NCBI GenBank assembly: GCA_013202595.1
Contig: JABMPV010000175.1
Location: forward strand, 1-8,478
From: a bacterium
GTDB taxonomy: Bacteria; Actinomycetota; Acidimicrobiia; Spongiisociales; UBA11373
Reading direction: 5' to 3'
Length of the DNA stretch: 8,478 bases
Position 1 is the first letter of the stretch, and every line of letters starts with the position of its first letter. Below the pieces are notes generated by a model. That model did no database searches. It saw nothing but the letters and a program-made list of their open reading frames with translations, and was not told where the DNA came from. The translations under genes were made by a program, and so were the position numbers. Shown piece by piece: positions 1-5,579 of this stretch.

Positions 1-81
1 TCACCGTGCGTCGAGGACGAGGACACAGCCGGGGGCGTCATCTGGCCGTCGTGAACGCGGCAAACGTTTGTGGTCGGGGCA
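1..81. other. Window edge, no supportable gene
   Basis: Nothing can be assigned here. After the DUF411 TAG, the minus-strand frame continues only about 27 codons to a TGA at 3-1. On the plus strand, frame 1 is open for 17 codons to a TGA at 52-54, which could be the tail of a gene outside the window, but the peptide is not recognisable. A 10-nt palindrome, CAAACGTTTG, lies at 61-70. No terminator-like hairpin with a T-run is seen. Confidence 0.4.
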
Positions 82-618
82 CTAGAAGTCGAACGGCGTC
101 ATCGAACCGTCGTGACCGATGAGCAGCACTTCCTGATTCGCCCATGCCACCGGATCCCCGCCCATGCCGGGGGAATCGGCCGGCATGCCGAGCACGACGA
201 TCCCCACTGCATCGGGCTTGTCTGTGATCAAGCGCTCGACAGCCTGGGCAGGCACGTGGCCCTGGATCACATATCCCTCGACGAGGGCGGAGTGGCACGT
301 TGCCGCCTCGGACGGGATGCCGTGGTCTGCGCGGAACCCTGCGAGATCTGGATCTGAGATTGCGACGACCGTCGCACCCTGGTCGGTCATATAGACCGAC
401 CAGTCGTGACAGCACCCTCAGCCAGGTTCGTGGCGCATCTCCACTTCGACGCCCGAGAGATCGGCGACGATGGCCGCTGCCTCGGGAACCGGATTGCCGG
501 TGTCGGCCTCGACCGCAGGCATCTCTTCGCCGCATGCGGCGACGGCGAGACCGGCCATCACCACGGCAATGAGCAGCAAGCCGAGCCGGGACGCCCGACG
601 AGCGTCACGCAAATGCAT
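82..618 (-). CDS. DUF411 (CopG-like) lipoprotein, probable selenoprotein with in-frame TGA read as Sec67
   Basis: Read through one in-frame TGA (420-418), this gene encodes 178 residues. The ATG at 618 has AGGAGG six bases upstream. Residues 1-29 form a lipoprotein signal (basic N-terminus, hydrophobic LLLIAVVMAGLAVA, lipobox VAAC with Cys29), so the protein should be exported and lipid-anchored. After a linker comes a full DUF411 domain (about 57-178): Sec67-Gly-Cys69-Cys70 in place of the family CGCC, then HDW, GIP (100-102), TCH (Cys108-His109), GYVIQGHVP (His121) and GMPADSPGM. It ends at TAG (84-82), where the family normally ends. DUF411 includes CopG proteins of copper resistance, thioredoxin-like proteins in which these cysteines bind copper. 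The domain is intact on both sides of the TGA, with no frameshift. A SECIS-like hairpin follows the TGA. It lies 102 nt downstream of the TSUP permease gene, perhaps in the same transcript. Alternatives are a recent Cys-to-stop mutation, a sequencing error, or UGA decoded as Cys. Family assignment is firm; Sec decoding is inferred. Confidence 0.82.
375..420 (-). promoter_or_regulatory. SECIS-like hairpin directly after the in-frame TGA
   Basis: On the minus strand the TGA (420-418) is followed by 14 nt and then by a perfect 10-bp inverted repeat, CTGGTCGGTC and GACCGACCAG (403-394 and 388-379), around a 5-nt TATAT loop (393-389). A short lower helix, CAC (408-406) with GTG (377-375), can form across a small GA/G internal loop. 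The loop starts 24 nt after the TGA, a distance typical of bacterial SECIS elements, which lie inside the coding region just 3' of the Sec codon and bind SelB. Against this, the loop has no G, whereas known bacterial SECIS loops usually have one near the 5' side. The hairpin also buries the internal ATG at 390, which argues against independent translation from that codon. Confidence 0.6.
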
Positions 619-630
619 AGGACCCCTCCT
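619..630 (-). promoter_or_regulatory. Ribosome binding site of the DUF411 selenoprotein candidate
   Basis: The minus strand reads AGGAGG (630-625), then six bases, then ATG (618-616). This is a near-ideal Shine-Dalgarno site. It fixes the start at the lipoprotein signal peptide rather than at the upstream in-frame ATG (708), whose extra 30 residues look like untranslated leader. No comparable site precedes the internal ATG at 390. Confidence 0.8.
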
Positions 631-656
631 GTGACTGATGGCCGCAGTATGGCGCA

Positions 657-680
657 CGGCACCAGGGAAGACCGGTGCCG
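657..680 (-). terminator. Hairpin between the permease and DUF411 genes (weak terminator or leader structure)
   Basis: A perfect 7-bp inverted repeat, CGGCACC (680-674) and GGTGCCG (663-657) on the minus strand, encloses a 10-nt loop. It lies 41 nt past the permease stop and 39 nt before the DUF411 start codon. No T-run follows, so it is not a classical intrinsic terminator. It may be an attenuator, a processing or stability structure between two genes of one transcript, or chance in GC-rich DNA. Confidence 0.35.
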
Positions 681-720
681 AATGGCCCTGCCGATCCCGT
701 GCGCCCAACGGGGTGCCGAT

Positions 721-1458
721 TCAGAAGAAGAGCATTCTGACCGCGGCCGCGATCGCTGCGAATGCCAGCACCCATCTGATCCAGCCCGCACCCTTTGTGA
801 TGGCCAGATGTGAGGCGAAGAACGCGCCGACCATCGCACCGGCCCCGACAGACAGGCCGGCCACCCAGTGCACCTGATCCTGACTGGCGAACAGCAGCAA
901 GGCGAACGGCATGTAGATCAGGATCAGCGCCACCTTTGCGGCGTTGCCCTTCACCAGGCCCAACCCGACGCCGGGAACGAGGGCGCCGAGGAACAGGAAT
1001 CCGACACCTGCCTGCACGAAGCCGCCGTAGACGCCGATGGCGAAGAAGACGATGGATCGAAGGGGTTCGCGCAGGCGTGGGTCCTCCGCCGGATCCCATG
1101 CAGCGGGCTTGAAGACCACTGAGGCGGCGACCATGACCACCGCGATGGCGAAGACCCGTTTGAGGACATCGGCCGATACCTGGCTTGCTCCCCAGGCGCC
1201 GGCGAGGGCCCCGAGCACAACCGGAGGGGCCAAGCGCATCACCAGCGGCCACGGGACCGCCTTGCCGCGCTGGTAGCCGGCGATCCCGGTGACGTTCTGC
1301 ATCAGCAGGCCGATCCGCAGCGAACCATTGGCCGCATGGGCTCCGACGGCCTCGACGAGGATGGGGATGGTGATAACGGAGCCACCACCGGCAACGGTGT
1401 TGATGAACCCCGCCACTGCCCCGCCGAGGACCAGCATGATGATCGTGAACGTCGACAC
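721..1458 (-). CDS. TauE/SafE (TSUP) family membrane permease
   Basis: This 245-residue integral membrane protein belongs to the TSUP family, whose members move small anions such as sulfite, sulfonates or other sulfur compounds across the inner membrane. The family's two inverted halves are visible. The first has GGAVAGFINTVAGGGSVITIP (residues 12-32, glycine-rich entry loop). The second has GVYGGFVQAGVGFLFLGAL (142-160). About eight hydrophobic segments span the length, and the protein ends in a final helix (226-244). Length is normal for the family. The start is GTG at 1458; no strong Shine-Dalgarno precedes it, and the ATG at codon 8 would cut into the first helix. It begins 42 nt after the histidine kinase stop and precedes the DUF411 gene on the same strand. 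The substrate cannot be told from sequence. A role in sulfur or thiol balance for the neighbouring metal/redox protein is only a guess. Confidence 0.88.
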   Translation of the reverse strand: MSTFTIIMLVLGGAVAGFINTVAGGGSVITIPILVEAVGAHAANGSLRIGLLMQNVTGIAGYQRGKAVPWPLVMRLAPPVVLGALAGAWGASQVSADVLKRVFAIAVVMVAASVVFKPAAWDPAEDPRLREPLRSIVFFAIGVYGGFVQAGVGFLFLGALVPGVGLGLVKGNAAKVALILIYMPFALLLFASQDQVHWVAGLSVGAGAMVGAFFASHLAITKGAGWIRWVLAFAAIAAAVRMLFF

Positions 1459-1500
1459 TGTCGGGTCAGCCTAGAAGCCTGGCAATGTGACTCCGCCGGA

Positions 1501-2877
1501 TCACACCAGGGTCAGCGGAAGCCGCACCCGCATGGTCGTGCGACCCGGTTCGGTGTCGATGTCGATCTCACCGCCGTGGCGATGGACGACGATTCCGTAG
1601 GAGATGTCGAGTCCGAGGCCCGTGCCCGAACCAGGCGGCTTGGTGGTGTAGAAGGAGTCGAACACCCTGGGCAGCACGTCATCGGGGATGCCTGATCCGT
1701 CGTCCTCGATCTCGACGACGGCATGGTCCCCATCGACCCCGGTCCGCAGGGTGATCCGCCCTGGGGTCCGCCCCGCCTCCCGCACGGCATCGGCGGCGTT
1801 GTCGATCATGTTGGTCCACACCTGGTTGAGTTCGCTGCCAAACGCAGGGATCGGCTGGACGGTCCCGTACTCACGCACCACCTCGATGTCGCCGAGTTTG
1901 TGGGCCATCAGGACCAGGGTGTCATCCAGCATCCTCGAAAGGTCCACTTCCTGAACCGGAGCCTGGCCGGTGAATGCATACGACTTGACCGCACCCACGA
2001 TGTCGGAGATCCGACCGGTGGCATCAAGGGCCACATTGGCCAGTGCAGCGACCTCCCGCCTGGCGACTGCGGCCGCCACGGCCCGGCCTCGTGAGGCGCC
2101 TGCGGTCCCGATGTCGTCGAGGAATGAATCCACGGCGGCCGAATCGACATCGACCAGGGTGGCAGCGAGTGCAGCAGGCCTGTCGACGCCGATCACCTGC
2201 AATCGGTCGATCAGATCCTCTTCCCGGTCTCCCCTGGCGAGCGAGCCCAGACGCTGGCCACCGGCTGCGGCGAGGGCATCGATGAGCGCCCGCACCTCCG
2301 GCGGCGGGTTCGCCATGCCCAGTTCGGCCTCGGTCGCAGCCAGCCGATCGGCTGCCGCCACGAACCCCGCGGCCGCTCGCTTGGCTGCTGCTGCGGGGTT
2401 GTTGAGTTCGTGGGCCAGACCGGCAGAAAGGGTTCCCAACTGAGCAAGCTGTTCGCGCTGGCGGAGCCGGGCCTCGGTCTCCCGCCAGCGAGTGAGCAGC
2501 ACCCCGAACAGACCGCGGACGGCTGCGGGACTGGTTGCCAGCACGTCGTCGAAGACGTCCTTGGGGACCTCGAGCACGACGGCCTCGCCCTTGGCCACTG
2601 CTCCCGCCATGCGGGGAGCATCCTCGAGCAGCGACATCTCCCCCACCACTTCATCCCGGCCGCGCACGGCGAGCAGGACGTCCCGCTCGGCGGATCGCTT
2701 CCTGATCTCCAGTTCGCCCTCGACGATGAGATAAGCGTGATGCCCGTCATCACCCTCTGCAAACAACTGCTCGCCGTCGGCCAGTCGCCGCTCGACCGAG
2801 GAGGCGCCGATCCTGTCGAGGTCGGCGTCGTCCATCTCTGCAAAGAAGGCAATCGAGCGCAGGCGCTGATCGGGCAT
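1501..2877 (-). CDS. Sensor histidine kinase with N-terminal cyclic-nucleotide-binding domain
   Basis: This is a soluble 458-residue kinase with no membrane segments. Residues 1-130 are a cyclic-nucleotide-binding domain. Its phosphate-binding cassette reads GEMSLLEDAPRMAG, keeping Glu80 and Arg89, which contact the nucleotide in cAMP-type sensors. A short coiled region (about 131-147) leads to the H-box LAHELNNP with phospho-acceptor His156. The ATPase domain shows the N-box NMIDNAADA (Asn356, Asn360), G1 EDDGSGIP (391-398), F-box FDSFYTTK and G2 GTGLGLDIS (418-426). The 190 residues between H-box and N-box, rich in Ala and Asp, exceed the usual HisKA spacing, so the dimerisation region carries an insert. 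It starts 3 nt after the stop of the response-regulator flavoprotein gene, implying translational coupling and a cognate pair. No cysteine is present, so any redox sensing must occur elsewhere. Confidence 0.93.
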   Translation of the reverse strand: MPDQRLRSIAFFAEMDDADLDRIGASSVERRLADGEQLFAEGDDGHHAYLIVEGELEIRKRSAERDVLLAVRGRDEVVGEMSLLEDAPRMAGAVAKGEAVVLEVPKDVFDDVLATSPAAVRGLFGVLLTRWRETEARLRQREQLAQLGTLSAGLAHELNNPAAAAKRAAAGFVAAADRLAATEAELGMANPPPEVRALIDALAAAGGQRLGSLARGDREEDLIDRLQVIGVDRPAALAATLVDVDSAAVDSFLDDIGTAGASRGRAVAAAVARREVAALANVALDATGRISDIVGAVKSYAFTGQAPVQEVDLSRMLDDTLVLMAHKLGDIEVVREYGTVQPIPAFGSELNQVWTNMIDNAADAVREAGRTPGRITLRTGVDGDHAVVEIEDDGSGIPDDVLPRVFDSFYTTKPPGSGTGLGLDISYGIVVHRHGGEIDIDTEPGRTTMRVRLPLTLV

Positions 2878-2880
2878 CGG

Positions 2881-4536
2881 CTACACCGTCTCGAGGTATT
2901 GGTGAACCATGCTGACGACGACGCTCCCCTGCCCGACCGCCGAGGCAACCCTGCGCACGACACCGTGACGGGAATCCCCGGCTGCGAAGATGCCCGGCAC
3001 GCTCGTCTCCATGAGGTAGGGGTCGCGATCGGGCTTCCATCCGGCAGGTCGTGCCCCATCCACACTGAGGTCGGGCCCGGTGAGGATGAAGCCCTGCTGG
3101 TTCCTCTCCACGACCCCATCGACGACGCTCGTATGCGGGACGGCACCGACGAACACGAAGATGCCCGAAGCGTCGCGTCGCTCCTCCGTACCGTCCGCAG
3201 TGTTGGACAGCGACAGCCACTCGACCCGATCACCGCCGCCGACCTCGGTGATGCGGGTGTTGAGCATCACCTCGATGTTCTCCGTTCCGGCGATCTGCTC
3301 GATCAGATAGGCCGACATCCCCTTCTCCAGAGAGTCGCCTCTCACGATCAGCGACACCCCGGAGCAGTATTTGGAGAACATCATGGCTGCCTGCCCCGCC
3401 GAGGTGGCACCCCCCCCCACGAACACTTCCTGATCGCGGTACGTGGTGACCTCCGACGCAGCGGCCCCGTAGTAGACGCCGGCCCCTTCGAACCGTTCAT
3501 ACCCGGGCACTTTGAGCCGCCTCACGGTCATGCCCGTGGCAATGACGAGCGTCCTGCCCGGTATCTCGGACCCATCGGCGAGCGTGACCACTTTGACCGA
3601 CCCCTCGAGCCGGACACCGACCGCCTCTGTTGCCGTGAGGATCTCCGCCCCAAGGCGCTGGGCCTGCGTGGCCGCTCTACGGGCGAGTTCTGCGCCGCTG
3701 ATTCCGTTGGGAAATCCGAGGTAGTTCTCGATACGACTGCTCGTGCCAGCCTGGCCGCCGACGGCGCTGCGCTCGATGACCGCCGTTCGCAATCCCTCAG
3801 AGGCTCCATACACGCCCGCGGCGAGGCCGGCAGGACCGGCTCCCAGGACGATGAGGTCGAAGAACTCCGTCGAGGTCTCGGTGCGGAGCCCGACCTTGCC
3901 GGCCAACTCCCTCGCGTCGGGGGCGATGAGGGTCGACCCGTCGGGGAAGAACACTGCTGGAAGCGCCACATCGCCGAGGCCGTCGACGAGCGATCGGCCT
4001 GCCGGGTCGCGTTCGATATCGAGGAACTGGTAAGGGATGAGGCTCCTGGCCAGGAAGTCCTTCACGAGATGGGTCCCCGGCGACCAGGTGGTCCCTGCGA
4101 CGCGGATCCCCTCATACGGGATCGCAACGGTGGCCTGCCATGTCTCGAGGAGATCGTCGAGCACGGGGTAGAGCAGATCCTCGGGTGGATCCCACGGCTT
4201 CATGAGATAGTGATCGAGCCCAACCCGGTTGATCGCATCGATGGCCGCCTGGGTGTCGGCGTACGCCGTCAACAGCACTTTTCGGGCATCGGGCACGATG
4301 GGGGCGACTGCTTCGAGCAGTTCGGTGCCCTCCATCGACGGCATTCGCTGGTCGACCAACAGCATCGCCACCGGTGTCCCGCGACGCTGCAACTCGATCA
4401 GCGCCTCGAGTGCCTCCGCTCCGGACTCGGCCGAGAGGATCCGATAGTCATCGGCATAGCGATCGCGGAGATCGCGCTCGATGCTGGCAAGCACCTGCGG
4501 ATCGTCGTCGACACTCATGATCACCGGTCGGGCCAT
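2881..4536 (-). CDS. Response regulator fused to a thioredoxin-reductase-like flavoprotein
   Basis: This 551-residue cytosolic protein has three parts. Residues 1-130 are a receiver domain with acidic pocket Asp10-12, phospho-acceptor Asp62 (LLVDQRMP), Thr90 and Lys113 (MKPW). Residues 140-215 resemble a glutaredoxin fold (RVAGTTWSPGTH, later ALPAVFFPDG) but lack its cysteines. Residues 225-551 are a pyridine-nucleotide-disulfide oxidoreductase domain: FAD motif GAGPAG (232-237), GGQAG...IENYLGFP (260-276), NAD(P)H motif GGGATSAG (374-381) and the second FAD motif FAAGD (517-521). The site that holds CxxC in thioredoxin reductase reads YGAAASE (356-362), and Cys391 is the only cysteine, so disulfide reduction by the usual route is impossible. 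This fusion is often labelled response regulator/thioredoxin-disulfide reductase in actinobacteria. It is probably phosphorylated by the adjacent kinase and may be an output oxidase or reductase, or a flavin-based redox sensor. A good Shine-Dalgarno (AAGGGGAG, 4547-4540) supports the start. Confidence 0.93.
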   Translation of the reverse strand: MARPVIMSVDDDPQVLASIERDLRDRYADDYRILSAESGAEALEALIELQRRGTPVAMLLVDQRMPSMEGTELLEAVAPIVPDARKVLLTAYADTQAAIDAINRVGLDHYLMKPWDPPEDLLYPVLDDLLETWQATVAIPYEGIRVAGTTWSPGTHLVKDFLARSLIPYQFLDIERDPAGRSLVDGLGDVALPAVFFPDGSTLIAPDARELAGKVGLRTETSTEFFDLIVLGAGPAGLAAGVYGASEGLRTAVIERSAVGGQAGTSSRIENYLGFPNGISGAELARRAATQAQRLGAEILTATEAVGVRLEGSVKVVTLADGSEIPGRTLVIATGMTVRRLKVPGYERFEGAGVYYGAAASEVTTYRDQEVFVGGGATSAGQAAMMFSKYCSGVSLIVRGDSLEKGMSAYLIEQIAGTENIEVMLNTRITEVGGGDRVEWLSLSNTADGTEERRDASGIFVFVGAVPHTSVVDGVVERNQQGFILTGPDLSVDGARPAGWKPDRDPYLMETSVPGIFAAGDSRHGVVRRVASAVGQGSVVVSMVHQYLETV

Positions 4537-4577
4537 GGTCTCCCCTTGGTCGATTGTCTGCCGTGGATCGGACCCGC

Positions 4578-4607
4578 ACCATACCGGGGCCGCATCGGCG
4601 ATTTCAG
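4578..4607 (-). promoter_or_regulatory. Possible sigma70-type promoter of the flavoprotein-kinase transcript
   Basis: In the 78-nt gap upstream of the response-regulator flavoprotein, the minus strand has CTGAAA (4607-4602), an 18-nt spacer and TATGGT (4583-4578). These resemble -35 and -10 boxes, each with about four matches to consensus. The gap is the only untranslated space before this gene pair apart from the divergent region further upstream. The match is modest and could be chance. Confidence 0.25.
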
Positions 4608-4614
4608 GGCGGAG

Positions 4615-5448
4615 TCAGGCGTCCAGCGGCCGGTAGGCGTGGGAGATCCTGCCCCCCGAGACCTCGACCACCCGGAATCCCGAAGGATCGAATCCCAGCG
4701 GATAGCCAACCGGCCCGGTGGTGATCATCTCGAACTCTCCGTCGCCGGCATGGGAGTTCCTGTGCCAGTGGCCGGCCAGGGCGAGCGGCACGCCGTGGCG
4801 ATGGACCATGTCGAGGATCGGCTTGCGGCGCACCAGCGGAAGGTTCCAGTAATCGTCCTCCTCATCCGCATGCCTGGTGAAGAGCGGATGGTGCCCGAGC
4901 ATCACGACAGGCCGGGATCGCTCCGCGGCTTCGGCCAGTTCGGCCTCGATGAACGCCCGCTGGGTCTCCCACTCTCCGGGCACCAGTTCGGGGTGATCGA
5001 TCACCACGGTGTTCAGCGCCACGAATCGGATGGGGCCGTGGTCGAACGCGTAGAAATCGGGACCGAATGCAGCCCGGTAGGTGGCGATGCTGGCCATCGT
5101 GGGGACGACGTTGTCGTCGGCGATGTCGTGGTTGCCCGGCACCCACTTGATCGGGATGTCGTCGTCGATGCGATCCGTGATCCGCATGAACTCGTCGTAC
5201 TGATCCTCGGCGTTGGTGTCATCGATCATGTCGCCGCCGATGAGCACCAAGTCCGGTCGGAGCGAATTGACGGCGTCGACTGCCTCCGAATATCGGGCGG
5301 CATCCCATTCGAACCCTTCGACGCGAGGTACCGGGCGCACCTGCATGTCCCGCTCATGGGCGTAGCGGCCAACGTCACGCTCGTTCATGCCGCTGAACGT
5401 CGCATAGGCACCGAGTTGCATGTCTGCCAGGAACAGGAACAGATACAC
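4615..5448 (-). CDS. Calcineurin-like metallophosphoesterase (CPPED1/CSTP1-like)
   Basis: This predicted dinuclear-metal phosphoesterase has 277 residues from the GTG at 5448, which I prefer because GGGAGG lies four bases upstream. The ATG at 5544 gives 309 residues but has no Shine-Dalgarno and adds an Arg/Pro-rich tail before the first beta strand. The metal-site motifs appear in order: ADMQLG (Asp9, with Gln11 where many relatives have His), GGDMIDD (Asp73), GNHD (Asn106-His107), GHHPLF (His186) and GHWHRN (His227, His229). The D-x-Q variant of the first motif is typical of the CPPED1/CSTP1 branch, some of whose members act on phosphoproteins. No signal peptide is evident, although the N-terminus YLFLFLA is hydrophobic; that is most likely the first core strand. 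The gene stops 78 nt before the response-regulator flavoprotein and is divergent from the cyclase gene. The substrate is unknown; it might be a phosphoprotein, a nucleotide or a phospholipid. Confidence 0.9.
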   Translation of the reverse strand: MYLFLFLADMQLGAYATFSGMNERDVGRYAHERDMQVRPVPRVEGFEWDAARYSEAVDAVNSLRPDLVLIGGDMIDDTNAEDQYDEFMRITDRIDDDIPIKWVPGNHDIADDNVVPTMASIATYRAAFGPDFYAFDHGPIRFVALNTVVIDHPELVPGEWETQRAFIEAELAEAAERSRPVVMLGHHPLFTRHADEEDDYWNLPLVRRKPILDMVHRHGVPLALAGHWHRNSHAGDGEFEMITTGPVGYPLGFDPSGFRVVEVSGGRISHAYRPLDA

Positions 5449-5458
5449 CGAGCCTCCC
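5449..5458 (-). promoter_or_regulatory. Ribosome binding site that fixes the GTG start of the phosphoesterase
   Basis: The minus strand carries GGGAGG (5458-5453) followed by CTCG and the GTG at 5448-5446. It is the strongest Shine-Dalgarno near the N-terminus. The other candidate starts (ATG at 5544 and at 5472) lack one, so translation most likely begins directly at the first beta strand of the enzyme. Confidence 0.65.
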
Positions 5459-5563
5459 GGGGGCCGCGGCATCCTACCGAGGCCCGCCGGTATGAGCCGG
5501 GTATCACTGGCTACTCTCCCCCGCCTGACACGGCGCGGTGCCATGGGTCGTTCGCCCGGTACC

Positions 5564-5570
5564 GGAGGGG
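5564..5570 (+). promoter_or_regulatory. Ribosome binding site of the cyclase/ATPase gene
   Basis: GGAGGGG lies nine bases before the GTG at 5580. It picks this GTG, immediately before the first zinc-ribbon cysteine, as the start. The 131-nt region between the two divergent genes must hold both promoters. I see no convincing -35/-10 pair in it. Confidence 0.65.
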
Positions 5571-5579
5571 AGCTTCAGC

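Noticed and set aside
61..70. Palindrome CAAACGTTTG as an operator
   Set aside because: It is a single 10-nt palindrome in a window-edge region with no identifiable target promoter, which is not enough to call a regulatory site.
82..390. A separate 102-residue DUF411 gene starting at the internal ATG (390)
   Set aside because: It has no Shine-Dalgarno, its ATG is buried in the perfect hairpin, it lacks the metal-binding motif, and it is in the same frame as the upstream lipoprotein segment whose final residues belong to the same domain.
82..618. DUF411 gene as a plain pseudogene
   Set aside because: This cannot be excluded, but the only lesion is a TGA exactly at a conserved Cys, the rest of the domain is conserved, and a stem-loop fits the SECIS position. 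A selenoprotein explains all of these; random decay explains none.
418..708. A separate 96-residue lipoprotein starting at 708 and ending at the TGA
   Set aside because: The segment from 708 to 619 has no coding character and lies upstream of an ideal ribosome binding site at 630-625. The C-terminal part is the first strand of DUF411, so it is the front half of one gene.
605..1252. A 215-codon minus-strand frame overlapping the permease and its downstream gap
   Set aside because: It is a shadow of the TSUP permease gene in another frame. Its Arg/Gly-rich sequence has no recognisable domain, while the permease frame shows clear family motifs.
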